A DNA stretch of 36,927 bases from Cloacibacterium sp964530915 (GCA_964530915.1 CAZHCK010000018.1:1-36927); one strand, 5' to 3'; counted from the stretch's first letter, positions 17,299-25,269 are shown. Program-made: numbers and translations. Notes: generated by a model from the letters alone, not told the origin.

Positions 17299-17320
17299 AA
17301 TCTGCGAAAATCTGCGGGAA
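17299..17320 (-). repeat. Dispersed CTGCGGGAA intergenic repeat, copy 1
   Basis: AATCTGCG followed by AAAATCTGCGGGAA in a non-coding spacer. The same core occurs at 28112-28132 and 28213-28234, and nowhere in genes that I noticed. Confidence 0.6.
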
Positions 17321-17332
17321 ATAATTTTAAGT

Positions 17333-17384
17333 TTTGGCTAAAGCCAAATAGTTTCTCCACAAAAAAAGCGGACTAAAGTCCGCT
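17333..17384 (-). terminator. topA terminator built from a dispersed hairpin repeat
   Basis: Hairpin AGCGGAC (17367-17373) / GTCCGCT (17378-17384) with loop TAAA; on the minus strand it is followed by seven Ts, 27 bp after the topA stop. A second small hairpin TTTGGC/GCCAAA (17333-17348) follows. The unit GGCTAAAGCC...GGACTAAAGTCCGCTCC is one I recognise as frequent between genes in Chryseobacterium-group genomes. Confidence 0.8.
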
Positions 17385-17411
17385 CCTATTGATTTTATAA
17401 TCTTTTGAAAA

Positions 17412-19952
17412 TTATTTCTTCTTCGTTGCAGGTTTTTTAGCAACTGTTTTCTTTGCCGCAGGTTTTTTCTTTTCAGCAAAAGCTGTTTTATCTTGGTCGG
17501 TAATCCATTTTTTTACTTCATCCAAAGAAACGGTTTGCAATTCTTCTGCTTCAAATTTACTTCCATCTTCTTTTTTAGGGATTTTGAACATTCCTTTTCC
17601 GAATTTAATAAAAGGACCCCATCTTCCGTTTTCAATAGAAATTTTTTCTTTTTCCCATTGTTGAATATAGCGGTTGGCTTCTTTCTCTAATTTTGCAGAA
17701 ATGAGTTCTTCAATATCTCCTTGAGAAAGATTGTCAAAATCATATTTCTTCGGAACGTTTACATACAAATCTTTGTATTTTACAAACGGGCCAAATCTTC
17801 CTGTTCCTTTCGTTACTGGTTCACCTTTATAAGTGGCAATTGGCGCATCTGCTTCTATTTTTTCTTTGATGAAATTTTCTGCAACTTCTTGAGTTACCGA
17901 AAACGGATCTGTTCCTCTTCCGATAGAAATAAATGCATCTCCCCATTTTACATAAGGTCCAAATCTTCCTACTCCAACAGAAACAGGTTTTCCCTGGAAT
18001 TCATTTAAGTCAAATGGAATTTTAAATAATTCTAAAGCTTCTTCAAAACTAATGGTATTGATATTTTGAGTAGGTAAAAGTGAAGCGTAAGTTGGTTTCT
18101 CTTCATCATCATTTTCCCCAATTTGAATCATAGCACCATATCTTCCCATTCTAGCGTATACATTTTTGCCAGATTTAGGATCTACGCCCAATAATCTCTC
18201 ACCAGTAGCTCTGTCTGCATGTTCTTCTACATCTTCAATTTTCGGGTGGAAATTATCATAGAAATGTTTCAGGGTTTCTTTCCATTTTTCTGAACCATTA
18301 GCAATATCGTCAAAATCTTGCTCTACTTTTGCAGTAAAACCATAATCTAAAATTTCATTGAAATTATTGATTAAGAATTCATTCACCACTTCGCCAATAT
18401 CTGTAGGAACGAATTTATTTTTATCTCCACCGAATTTCTCCGTCAAAACTTCTTTTTTCAGTCCAGATTTTCCTAGAGAAAGCTTTACAATTTCTCTTTC
18501 CTGTGGAAGAATTTCTCTTTTATCTACATATTCTCTATTCTGAATCGTCTGAATCGTTGGTGCATAAGTAGAAGGTCTACCAATTCCCAATTCTTCTAAT
18601 TTTCTTACCAAAGCAGCTTCCGTATATCTTGCTGCTGGTTTAGTGAATTTTTCGGTAGCTGTAATTTTTTTATAGCTTAAAACTTCGCCTACATTTACTT
18701 TTGGCAATAGTTTTTCGTTGTTTTCCTCATCATCTTCTTCAGTTTTCGAAATTCCATAGACTTTCAGGAAACCATCGAAAACTATCACTTCACCTTGCGC
18801 TTCGAAATGACTTGGCAAAGCAGAATTCCCGATTTCAATTACGGTTTTTTCAATTTTTGCATTAGCCATCTGAGAAGCTAAAGTTCTCTTATAAATGAGT
18901 TGATATAATTTATTGAGTTGCGCATCACCAATGGTTTTCACTCCAAAATCAGTCGGACGAATTGCTTCGTGCGCTTCTTGAGCAGATGCAGATTTCGTAG
19001 TATAATTTCTCGGCGAAGAATATTCTGCCCCGAATTCTTTTTCGATGAAATCTTTTGCAGCGCTAATTGCATCTTGAGATAAATTTACGGAGTCTGTTCT
19101 CATATAAGTAATGTACCCTTCTTCGTAGAGACGCTGTGCAATTCTCATGGTAGAAGTTACATTATATCCTAATCTATTAGACGCTTCCTGCTGTAATGTA
19201 GAAGTAGTAAAAGGTGCAGAAGCAGAACGCGTTCCTGGCTTTTTCTCTACATTTAAAACTTTGAATTCAGCATTTTGAGATTTTTCTAAAAATGCTTCCG
19301 CTTCTTTTTCTTGAGCAAAATCTTTTTTCAGTTTAGCGGCAATTTCTTGCTTTTCTGCATTTAAGAAAGTTCCTTCCACTTTATAAGTAGAAGTCGGTTT
19401 GAAATTTCTAATTTCTTGCTCTCTTTCTACGACCAATCTTACCGCTACAGATTGTACTCTTCCCGCCGAAAGTCCGGTTTTCACTTTTTTCCAAAGTACG
19501 GGCGACATTTCGAAACCTACAATTCTGTCGAGAACCCTTCTTGCTTGTTGAGCATTTACGAGATTCTGGTCAATTTTTCTAGGATTTTCTATCGCTTTCA
19601 GGATTGCATTTTTGGTAATTTCGTGGAAAACAATACGCTTCGTATTTTCTTCTTTGAGTTTTAATTCTTGTGCTAAATGCCAAGCAATAGCTTCTCCTTC
19701 ACGGTCTTCATCGGAAGCCAACCAAACGATTTCCGCTTTTTTCACAGCTGCTTTCAGTTCAGTTACCAATTTCTTTTTATCCGCAGAAACTTCGTAATCT
19801 GGCGTGAAGGTTTTAAGGTCTATTCCCATTCCTTTTTTTGGTAAATCTCGGATATGACCGAAGCTAGATTTCACTTCGAAATCTTTCCCGAGATACTTCT
19901 GAATGGTCTTCGCTTTTGCTGGTGACTCTACGATTACTAGATTTTTTGACAT
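17412..19952 (-). CDS. topA: DNA topoisomerase I (type IA)
   Basis: Relaxes negative supercoils by single-strand passage. It has 846 residues from the ATG at 19952 (a TTG two codons earlier is rejected). Toprim domain with the catalytic Glu9 in LVIVESPAKAKTI and the acidic triad in ASDEDREGEA (D81, D83, E85). The active-site tyrosine is Tyr283 in ITYMRTDS, and the EAHEAIRPT motif follows. The C-terminus has no Cys4 zinc fingers; instead it has tandem beta repeats with the core GRxGPxVK (GRYGAMIQIG, GRFGPYVKWG, GRFGPFVKYK, GRWGPFIKFG) and a Lys/Ala-rich tail (AAKKTVAKKPATKKK) likely to bind DNA. Only one tail and four repeats, as usual in Bacteroidota. Confidence 0.97.
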   Translation of the reverse strand: MSKNLVIVESPAKAKTIQKYLGKDFEVKSSFGHIRDLPKKGMGIDLKTFTPDYEVSADKKKLVTELKAAVKKAEIVWLASDEDREGEAIAWHLAQELKLKEENTKRIVFHEITKNAILKAIENPRKIDQNLVNAQQARRVLDRIVGFEMSPVLWKKVKTGLSAGRVQSVAVRLVVEREQEIRNFKPTSTYKVEGTFLNAEKQEIAAKLKKDFAQEKEAEAFLEKSQNAEFKVLNVEKKPGTRSASAPFTTSTLQQEASNRLGYNVTSTMRIAQRLYEEGYITYMRTDSVNLSQDAISAAKDFIEKEFGAEYSSPRNYTTKSASAQEAHEAIRPTDFGVKTIGDAQLNKLYQLIYKRTLASQMANAKIEKTVIEIGNSALPSHFEAQGEVIVFDGFLKVYGISKTEEDDEENNEKLLPKVNVGEVLSYKKITATEKFTKPAARYTEAALVRKLEELGIGRPSTYAPTIQTIQNREYVDKREILPQEREIVKLSLGKSGLKKEVLTEKFGGDKNKFVPTDIGEVVNEFLINNFNEILDYGFTAKVEQDFDDIANGSEKWKETLKHFYDNFHPKIEDVEEHADRATGERLLGVDPKSGKNVYARMGRYGAMIQIGENDDEEKPTYASLLPTQNINTISFEEALELFKIPFDLNEFQGKPVSVGVGRFGPYVKWGDAFISIGRGTDPFSVTQEVAENFIKEKIEADAPIATYKGEPVTKGTGRFGPFVKYKDLYVNVPKKYDFDNLSQGDIEELISAKLEKEANRYIQQWEKEKISIENGRWGPFIKFGKGMFKIPKKEDGSKFEAEELQTVSLDEVKKWITDQDKTAFAEKKKPAAKKTVAKKPATKKK

Positions 19953-19966
19953 GCACAAAATTTTTG

Positions 19967-19993
19967 CAAAAGTAGAAACTTTTTTTTAAACAA
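19967..19993 (-). promoter_or_regulatory. topA promoter
   Basis: On the minus strand, TTG (19991-19993), a 16-bp spacer, and TACTTTTG (19967-19974), a full -7 match. The ATG lies only 14 bp beyond the -7 box, so the predicted 5' leader is under 10 nt. Confidence 0.6.
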
Positions 19994-20100
19994 TCGTTTT
20001 TAGCAATTTTCTTACGGTTATATTTTCTTCAAATAAAGTATTTTATCTTCGTTTCATTCATTTTCTCTATAATAACAAGTTAGTTTTTCTTGGCATTTAA

Positions 20101-20132
20101 TTTGATGAAATTCTGCCAATGATTTATTTTTG
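20101..20132 (+). promoter_or_regulatory. Promoter for the Cys leader peptide and DUF4395 gene
   Basis: TTTG (20101-20104), a 20-bp spacer and TATTTTTG (20125-20132): complete match to both promoter boxes. The start of transcription should fall near 20139, which places the entire leader ORF and attenuator inside the transcript. From 19994 to 20100 I see nothing else. Confidence 0.75.
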
Positions 20133-20144
20133 CATTGTTAAAAT

Positions 20145-20228
20145 ATGAACACCTCAACATTTACTTTTACAAAAATTCAAAAAATGAATTGCTGTTGTCC
20201 TTTTAAAAACCAAAAGAGGACAGATTAG
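20145..20228 (+). CDS. Predicted Cys-Cys-Cys leader peptide (27 aa)
   Basis: Short ORF with ATG at 20145, about 6 nt after the predicted transcript start, and TAG at 20226-20228. The peptide has three consecutive cysteine codons (TGC TGT TGT, 20190-20198; Cys16-18), then Pro-Phe and a basic end. An internal ATG at 20184 would give a 14-residue form, Met-Asn-Cys-Cys-Cys-Pro. It overlaps the pairing segments described in the next entry and precedes a terminator and the DUF4395 gene, which is what a regulatory leader peptide looks like. Three adjacent Cys codons in a random 27-codon frame of this AT-rich genome would be rare. Translation is inferred, not shown. Confidence 0.7.
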   Translation: MNTSTFTFTKIQKMNCCCPFKNQKRTD

Positions 20229-20297
20229 CTTATGTATTTTTTAAAAAACACACATGTTATCATATATCACTGAGTCCTCGAAATGAGGACTTTTTTT
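20196..20297 (+). promoter_or_regulatory. Candidate cysteine-responsive transcription attenuator
   Basis: Four segments can be read directly. Segment 1 (20196-20204, starting at the third Cys codon) pairs with segment 2 (20214-20222) over 9 bp with one G-U pair and a 9-nt loop. Segment 3 (20273-20279, AGTCCTC) pairs with segment 4 (20285-20291, GAGGACT) and is followed by seven Ts: an intrinsic terminator. Segment 2 can instead pair with segment 3: GAGGAC (20216-20221) with GTCCTC (20274-20279), a perfect 6 bp that would break the terminator. A ribosome stalled at the Cys codons would cover segment 1 and free segment 2, giving read-through. A ribosome reaching the stop would cover segment 2 and allow termination. 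The function is inferred from this arrangement. Confidence 0.7.
20271..20297 (+). terminator. Attenuator terminator before DUF4395
   Basis: Stem AGTCCTC/GAGGACT (7 bp, loop GAAAT) followed by T7, ending 23 bp before the DUF4395 start codon. No gene other than the 27-codon ORF lies between the promoter and this terminator, so its natural role is conditional termination. Confidence 0.85.
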
Positions 20298-20320
20298 ATT
20301 TAATAATTAAAATTTTATTC

Positions 20321-20719
20321 ATGCCAACAGAAAACAAAATCAGAATAACCGCATTTTTAGTATTTGTCTTAGGTATTATATACATCACAACTCATTTCAT
20401 TTGGATTCCTATTTTTCTATTGATAGATTTTGCTTTGAGAGGTTCTGGATACGGAAAATGGAGCGTTTTAGGATTTTTAGCAGAAAAAATAGTTTCGATT
20501 TTTAATTTTGAACAAAAACCCATTTATTTTCCACCGAAACAATTTGCAGCACAAGTAGGTTTTATTTTTTCATTGACCTTGTTGGTTTTTAATCTTCTCG
20601 AAATCAACAGCCTTATTGTAAGCGGAATTTTGCTGATTTGCGCAGGTCTAGAGGCGTTTTTCAACTTCTGTGTAGGATGTTATGTGTACAATGCTTATTA
20701 TCACATCAAAAATAAATAG
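20321..20719 (+). CDS. DUF4395 family membrane protein
   Basis: Inner-membrane protein of 132 residues, function unknown. The hydrophobic segments form two hairpins: about residues 8-40 (TAFLVFVLGIIYITTHFIWIPIFLLIDFAL) and 80-125. The family hallmarks are the loop RGSGYGKWSVLG and the C-terminal motif NFCVGCYVY, with two cysteines (CVGC) at the end of the last helix. Vicinal-type cysteines in a membrane protein fit a thiol or sulfur-related role, and the cysteine-codon leader upstream points the same way, but neither proves it. Expression should depend on the attenuator at 20196-20297. The next gene has its own promoter. Confidence 0.85.
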   Translation: MPTENKIRITAFLVFVLGIIYITTHFIWIPIFLLIDFALRGSGYGKWSVLGFLAEKIVSIFNFEQKPIYFPPKQFAAQVGFIFSLTLLVFNLLEINSLIVSGILLICAGLEAFFNFCVGCYVYNAYYHIKNK

Positions 20720-20764
20720 CATTTATTTAACATTTTCAAAAGGTACAACTGTATTAAATTCTAC

Positions 20765-20772
20765 TATTTTTG
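20765..20772 (+). promoter_or_regulatory. -7 element for the DUF2062 gene
   Basis: TATTTTTG (full TAnnTTTG match) 21 bp before the TTG start at 20794; transcription would start near 20779. No TTG box is seen at -33. Confidence 0.5.
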
Positions 20773-20793
20773 TAGAATACAAATCTTATTTTA

Positions 20794-21279
20794 TTGAAAA
20801 ACTTCATTCAAAATTCCATTAAAAGTCAGAAAGTGTTCTATCGATATTTTCGCAGGAAAGGTCTTAAAAGACTTTTCAAAGAAAATATCTTAGAAAGTGA
20901 TGGAGATAACAAAACTAAAGCGCTTTCCATCGCCTTAGGAATTTTCATTGGAGTTTCTCCTTTTTGGGGATTTCATACTGTTTTAGCACTTTCTTTAGCT
21001 GCAATCTTTAGACTCAACAAGTTTCTCACATTTGTATTTTCTCAAATCAGTTTAGCGCCTTTTATTCCCTTTATTATAGCCATTTCTATGTATTTTGGTT
21101 CTTTTTTCGTGGAAGGAAAAACCGATTTTTCTCATCAAGAACTGAATTTAGAAATGGTAAAACATAACCTATTACAATACGTGGTGGGAAGTTTTATTTT
21201 CGCCACTTTGTTAGCGATTAGTTTTGGTTTTACATTTTTCTATTTGTTGAATCTTTTTCGAAAAGAAAGCACATCTTAA
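20794..21279 (+). CDS. DUF2062 family membrane protein, TTG start
   Basis: Predicted inner-membrane protein of 161 residues, function unknown. A basic N-terminus (RYFRRKGLKRLFKENI) is followed by the family core ALSIALGIFIGVSPFWGFHTVLALSLA and FSQISLAPFIPFIIA, with about three to four membrane helices up to the C-terminus. No ATG precedes the conserved region: an in-frame TAG at 20773 closes the frame upstream, leaving TTG at 20794 as the best start. In other bacteria DUF2062 domains sit beside or are fused to glycosyltransferases, but nothing here supports that role. It lies 100 bp upstream of ileS on the same strand. Confidence 0.85.
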   Translation: MKNFIQNSIKSQKVFYRYFRRKGLKRLFKENILESDGDNKTKALSIALGIFIGVSPFWGFHTVLALSLAAIFRLNKFLTFVFSQISLAPFIPFIIAISMYFGSFFVEGKTDFSHQELNLEMVKHNLLQYVVGSFIFATLLAISFGFTFFYLLNLFRKESTS

Positions 21280-21336
21280 CTCACTTAAAACCAATATTTT
21301 TAACCAAAAATTAATAAGAAATTCACGAAAATTCAT

Positions 21337-21344
21337 TATATTCG
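21337..21344 (+). promoter_or_regulatory. Possible -7 element for ileS
   Basis: TATATTCG, one mismatch to TAnnTTTG and followed by CAC as in many flavobacterial promoters, 36 bp before the ileS ATG. No TTG at -33. I found no T-box-like leader in this short region. Confidence 0.4.
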
Positions 21345-21379
21345 CACACTTAAATTTTAACAGTAGAAACCGAGATATA

Positions 21380-24300
21380 ATGAAGAAGTTCACAGAATAC
21401 AAGCAACTTAACCTAAATGCTGTAGCAGATAACGTTGCCAATTTTTGGAAAGCCAATCAAACCTTTAAAAAATCCGTAGAAACACGCGAGGGAAAACCAG
21501 AGTACGTTTTTTACGAAGGACCGCCTTCTGCAAACGGAATGCCGGGAATTCACCATGTAATGGCGAGAGCATTAAAGGATATTTTTTGCCGTTATCAAAC
21601 GCAAAACGGAAAGCAAGTTTTCCGTAAAGCAGGTTGGGACACACATGGTTTACCTGTGGAACTAGGCGTAGAAAAAGAACTCGGAATTACCAAAGAAGAC
21701 ATCGGTAAAAAAATTACCGTAGAAGAATATAACCAAGCGTGTAGAAATGCAGTAATGCGTTATACAGACGTTTGGAACAACCTTACCGAAAAAATTGGGT
21801 ATTGGGTAGATTTAGACAATCCTTACATTACCTACGAACCCAAATACATGGAAACAGTTTGGTGGTTGCTCAAACAATTGTACAACAAAGATTTATTGTA
21901 CAAAGGTTACACCATTCAACCGTATTCTCCAAAAGCAGGAACTGGACTTTCTTCTCACGAACTGAACCAACCAGGAACTTACAGAGATGTTTCTGATACT
22001 ACGGTTGTCGCTCAATTTTCTGTAAAAAATCTTTCTGAAAAAGCATCAGAGAAAATCTCAAATCTCAAATCTCAAATCTCAAATCTAAGCATTCTTGCTT
22101 GGACAACAACTCCTTGGACTTTGCCTTCTAACACAGCTCTTGCAGTTGGTAGAGACATAGAATATGTTTTGGTAAAAACCTTCAATCAATATACTTTTGA
22201 GCCGATTAATATTATTTTGGCTCGTCCTTTATTGGAAAAACAATTCGGGAAAAAATTTATTGAAGGAACTGATGAAGATTTTGCCAATTACACTTCTGAA
22301 AGCAAAACCATTCCTTACCAAATTTTAGCAGAATTTACAGGCGAAGATTTAGCAGGAACAACTTACGAACAACTCATTCCTTGGTTTTTACCAGCAGAAA
22401 CTCCTGAAAAAGCTTTTAGAGTAATTATCGGGGACTTTGTAACTACGGAAGACGGAACGGGAATTGTACATATTGCGCCAACTTTCGGGGCAGATGATAA
22501 CAGAGTTGCTCAAGAAAACGGAATTCCGCCAATGTTGGTAAAAGATGAAAATGATAATTTAGTTCCGTTGGTTGACTTAACTGGTAGATTTTTAAAAGGC
22601 GAAAACGTTCCTGAACTTTTCAGCGGGAAATATATTAAAAACGAATATTACGACGATGGAACTGCTCCTGAAAAATCTTGGGATGTAGAATTGGCGATTT
22701 TATTAAAAACTGAAAACAAAGCCTTCAAAGTAGAAAAATATGTTCACAGTTATCCACATTGCTGGAGAACTGACAAGCCTGTATTGTACTATCCTTTGGA
22801 TTCTTGGTTCGTAAAAATGACTTCAGTAAGAAATCGTTTGGTAGAACTCAATGAAACCATCAATTGGAAGCCAAAATCAACAGGAGAAGGTAGATTTGCC
22901 AACTGGTTAGAAAATGTAAATGATTGGAATCTATCTCGTTCAAGATATTGGGGAATTCCTTTGCCAATCTGGAGAAGTGAAGACTTAAAAGAGCAAAAAG
23001 TAATTGGTTCTGTAGAAGAATTAGTAAAAGAAATTCAAAAATCTATTGAAGCAGGTCTTATGAATGAAAATCCTTTCAAAGATTTTGAAGTAGGAAATAT
23101 GTCTGCTGAAAACTATGCAAAAATAGATTTACACAAAAATATTGTAGATGCCATTACTTTGGTTTCAGACAGCGGAAAACCAATGAAACGTGAATCTGAT
23201 TTGATTGATGTTTGGTTTGATTCTGGTTCAATGCCTTACGCTCAGTTGCATTATCCTTTTGAAAATAAGGAAATGATAGACAGCGGAAAAGCTTTTCCGG
23301 CAGATTTTATTGCAGAAGGAGTTGACCAAACTAGAGGTTGGTTTTATACACTTCACGCAATTGGAACTACTGTTTTTGATTCTATTGCTTATAAAAATGT
23401 GGTTTCTAACGGTTTAGTTCTTGACAAAAACGGACAGAAAATGTCTAAACGTCTTGGAAATGCAATTGACCCGTTTGAAACTCTACAAAAATATGGTCCA
23501 GATGCAACGCGTTGGTACATGATTTCTAACGCTAATCCTTGGGAAAATTTAAAATTTGACTTAGAAGGAATTGATGAAGTGCGTAGAAAGTTCTTCGGAA
23601 CGCTGTATAACACGTATTCTTTCTTTAGCTTGTATGCTAATGTTGACGGTTTCAATTATTCTGAAAAAGAAGTTGAAAACAGACCAGAAATTGATAGATG
23701 GATTCTTTCTGAACTCAATCTTTTGGTGAAAGATGTTACCGAATTTTACGAAGATTACGAACCAACGAAAGTGGCGAGAGCGATTAATAATTTCGTGAAT
23801 GATAATTTAAGTAACTGGTATGTAAGACTTTGTAGAAGACGTTTCTGGAAAGGGGATTACAGCGAAGACAAAATCTCTGCTTACCAAACGTTATATACTT
23901 GCCTAGAAACTGTTGCGAAAATTTCGGCACCAATTGCTCCGTTTTTTATGGATCAGTTGTACCAAGATTTGAACGCGGTTACTGGAAAAGACGCAGCAGA
24001 ATCTGTTCACTTAACAGATTTCCCGAAAGTGAATGAAAGCTTAATCGATCAAAATTTGGTAGAAAAAACGCATTTGGCTCAAACCATCACTTCTATGGTA
24101 TTCTCTTTGAGAAAGAAAGAAAACGTGAAGGTTCGTCAGCCGCTTCAAAAAGTGATGATTCCTGTTTTAGACAAGAAAACCGAAGAGCAAATTTTGGCCG
24201 TTTCAGAACTCATTAAACAAGAAGTTAACGTAAAAGAATTGCAATTGATTAATGCAGAAGAAGCATCTCATTTAATTGTAAAACAAATTAAGCCGAATTT

Positions 24301-24787
24301 CAAATCTTTAGGTCAAAGACTAGGAAAAGATATGAAAACGGTTGCTGGTGAAATTACTAATATGACTTCGGAGCAAATTTCCACTATTGAAAAAGAAGGA
24401 AAAATGACCATCGCAGGTTACGAAATCGGTTTAGAAGATGTAGAAATTTCTACGAAAGATATCCCGGGTTGGACAGTAGCCAGTGAAGGAAAAACAACGG
24501 TAGCGCTTGATTTAACCATTACAGATGAATTAAAATCTGAAGGAATTGCGAGAGAATTCATTAATAGAGTTCAGAATTTAAGAAAAGACAAAGATTTCGA
24601 CCTAACAGACAGAATTTCAATCAGTTTAGAAGAAAACTGTCCGTTTAGAAAAGAACTTACTAACAATGAACAATATATTTGTACAGAAGTATTGTCAGAT
24701 AAAATAGAATTTGTAATTTCACTCGCAAATTTTGAAGAAATCGAAATTGACGAAGTTAAATTTAATGTTAATATTGAAAAAATATAA
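21380..24787 (+). CDS. ileS: Isoleucine-tRNA ligase
   Basis: Charges tRNA-Ile; 1135 residues. Class I signature in GPPSANGMPGIHH (48-59, the HIGH motif as GIHH) and KMSKR (687-691, a variant of KMSKS). The editing (CP1) domain begins with AWTTTPWTLPSNTALAV near residue 239 and includes the GTGIVHIAPTFGADD catalytic stretch. The long C-terminus without cysteine zinc knuckles, and the overall length, resemble the eukaryote-like type 2 IleRS class, often less sensitive to mupirocin; this is inferred. Unusual: residues 225-236 are encoded by a 7-bp tandem repeat just before the editing domain. The start ATG at 21380 gives the expected N-terminus MKKFTEYKQLNL. The DksA-like gene follows 5 bp after the stop. 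Confidence 0.97.
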   Translation: MKKFTEYKQLNLNAVADNVANFWKANQTFKKSVETREGKPEYVFYEGPPSANGMPGIHHVMARALKDIFCRYQTQNGKQVFRKAGWDTHGLPVELGVEKELGITKEDIGKKITVEEYNQACRNAVMRYTDVWNNLTEKIGYWVDLDNPYITYEPKYMETVWWLLKQLYNKDLLYKGYTIQPYSPKAGTGLSSHELNQPGTYRDVSDTTVVAQFSVKNLSEKASEKISNLKSQISNLSILAWTTTPWTLPSNTALAVGRDIEYVLVKTFNQYTFEPINIILARPLLEKQFGKKFIEGTDEDFANYTSESKTIPYQILAEFTGEDLAGTTYEQLIPWFLPAETPEKAFRVIIGDFVTTEDGTGIVHIAPTFGADDNRVAQENGIPPMLVKDENDNLVPLVDLTGRFLKGENVPELFSGKYIKNEYYDDGTAPEKSWDVELAILLKTENKAFKVEKYVHSYPHCWRTDKPVLYYPLDSWFVKMTSVRNRLVELNETINWKPKSTGEGRFANWLENVNDWNLSRSRYWGIPLPIWRSEDLKEQKVIGSVEELVKEIQKSIEAGLMNENPFKDFEVGNMSAENYAKIDLHKNIVDAITLVSDSGKPMKRESDLIDVWFDSGSMPYAQLHYPFENKEMIDSGKAFPADFIAEGVDQTRGWFYTLHAIGTTVFDSIAYKNVVSNGLVLDKNGQKMSKRLGNAIDPFETLQKYGPDATRWYMISNANPWENLKFDLEGIDEVRRKFFGTLYNTYSFFSLYANVDGFNYSEKEVENRPEIDRWILSELNLLVKDVTEFYEDYEPTKVARAINNFVNDNLSNWYVRLCRRRFWKGDYSEDKISAYQTLYTCLETVAKISAPIAPFFMDQLYQDLNAVTGKDAAESVHLTDFPKVNESLIDQNLVEKTHLAQTITSMVFSLRKKENVKVRQPLQKVMIPVLDKKTEEQILAVSELIKQEVNVKELQLINAEEASHLIVKQIKPNFKSLGQRLGKDMKTVAGEITNMTSEQISTIEKEGKMTIAGYEIGLEDVEISTKDIPGWTVASEGKTTVALDLTITDELKSEGIAREFINRVQNLRKDKDFDLTDRISISLEENCPFRKELTNNEQYICTEVLSDKIEFVISLANFEEIEIDEVKFNVNIEKI
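22053..22087 (+). repeat. Heptanucleotide tandem repeat inside ileS
   Basis: Four perfect AAATCTC units (22053-22080) plus a fifth with one mismatch (AAATCTA, 22081-22087). Since 7 is not a multiple of 3, three units make a 7-codon protein period, read here as KISNLKSQISNL. Confidence 0.95.
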
Positions 24788-24792
24788 CAAAG

Positions 24793-25173
24793 ATGGCAGA
24801 AGAAAGAGTAAGATATAGTGACGCTGAGTTACAAGAATTTAAGAAAATCATACAAGACAAAATAGCAAAGGCTGAAAAAGATTTAGCCTTAATTAACGAA
24901 AGTTTCATCAATGACCAAAATAATGGCACAGATGATACTTCTCCTACCTTCAAAGCTTTCGAAGAAGGAGCTGAAACGCTAAGCAAAGAGCAAAATTCTA
25001 TTTTGGCTGGAAGACAAGAAAAATTCATTCGTGACCTAAAACACGCCTTAATAAGAATTGAAAACAAAACTTACGGCGTTTGTAGAGTAACTGGAAAATT
25101 AATCCCAAAAGAAAGATTAATGGCGGTTCCTCATGCTACATTAAGCATTGAAGCGAAAAATATGCAAAGATAA
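24793..25173 (+). CDS. DksA/TraR-family protein lacking most zinc ligands
   Basis: RNA-polymerase-associated regulator family, 126 residues. N-terminal helical region (residues 5-90) with DLALINESFINDQNNGTDDTSPTF, where DksA-like proteins place acidic tip residues, then the globular motif YGVCRVTGKLIPKERLMAVPHATLSIEA. A canonical DksA has CxxC...CxxC; here only the first cysteine remains (Cys97, in CRVT) and the C-terminal pair reads SIEA. The fold-defining GKLIPxERLxAxPHA core is intact. This cysteine-poor form is, as far as I know, normal in flavobacteria. It is 5 bp after ileS, probably on the same transcript, and upstream of lspA. Binding to the polymerase secondary channel is inferred from family only. 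Confidence 0.85.
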   Translation: MAEERVRYSDAELQEFKKIIQDKIAKAEKDLALINESFINDQNNGTDDTSPTFKAFEEGAETLSKEQNSILAGRQEKFIRDLKHALIRIENKTYGVCRVTGKLIPKERLMAVPHATLSIEAKNMQR

Positions 25174-25269
25174 ATTTGTACTTTGTACAACTTATAATGT
25201 GCAATGTATAATGTGTTTTGAAAAAGATTCATTGTACTTTGTGCATTTTATATTTTTATACCATCAACT
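25174..25269. repeat. Low-complexity intergenic repeat (TTTGTAC/AATGTGCA type)
   Basis: Short motifs recur: TTGTACTTTGTACAA (25176-25190, a small perfect palindrome with TTT loop), two ATAATGTG units, and CATTGTACTTTGTGCATTT near 25232. I recall similar strings between genes in related genomes. No T-run or promoter stands out. Confidence 0.45.

Noticed and set aside
21280..21379. T-box or Ile leader before ileS
   Set aside because: No specifier-like stem, T-box sequence or terminator in the 100-bp spacer.
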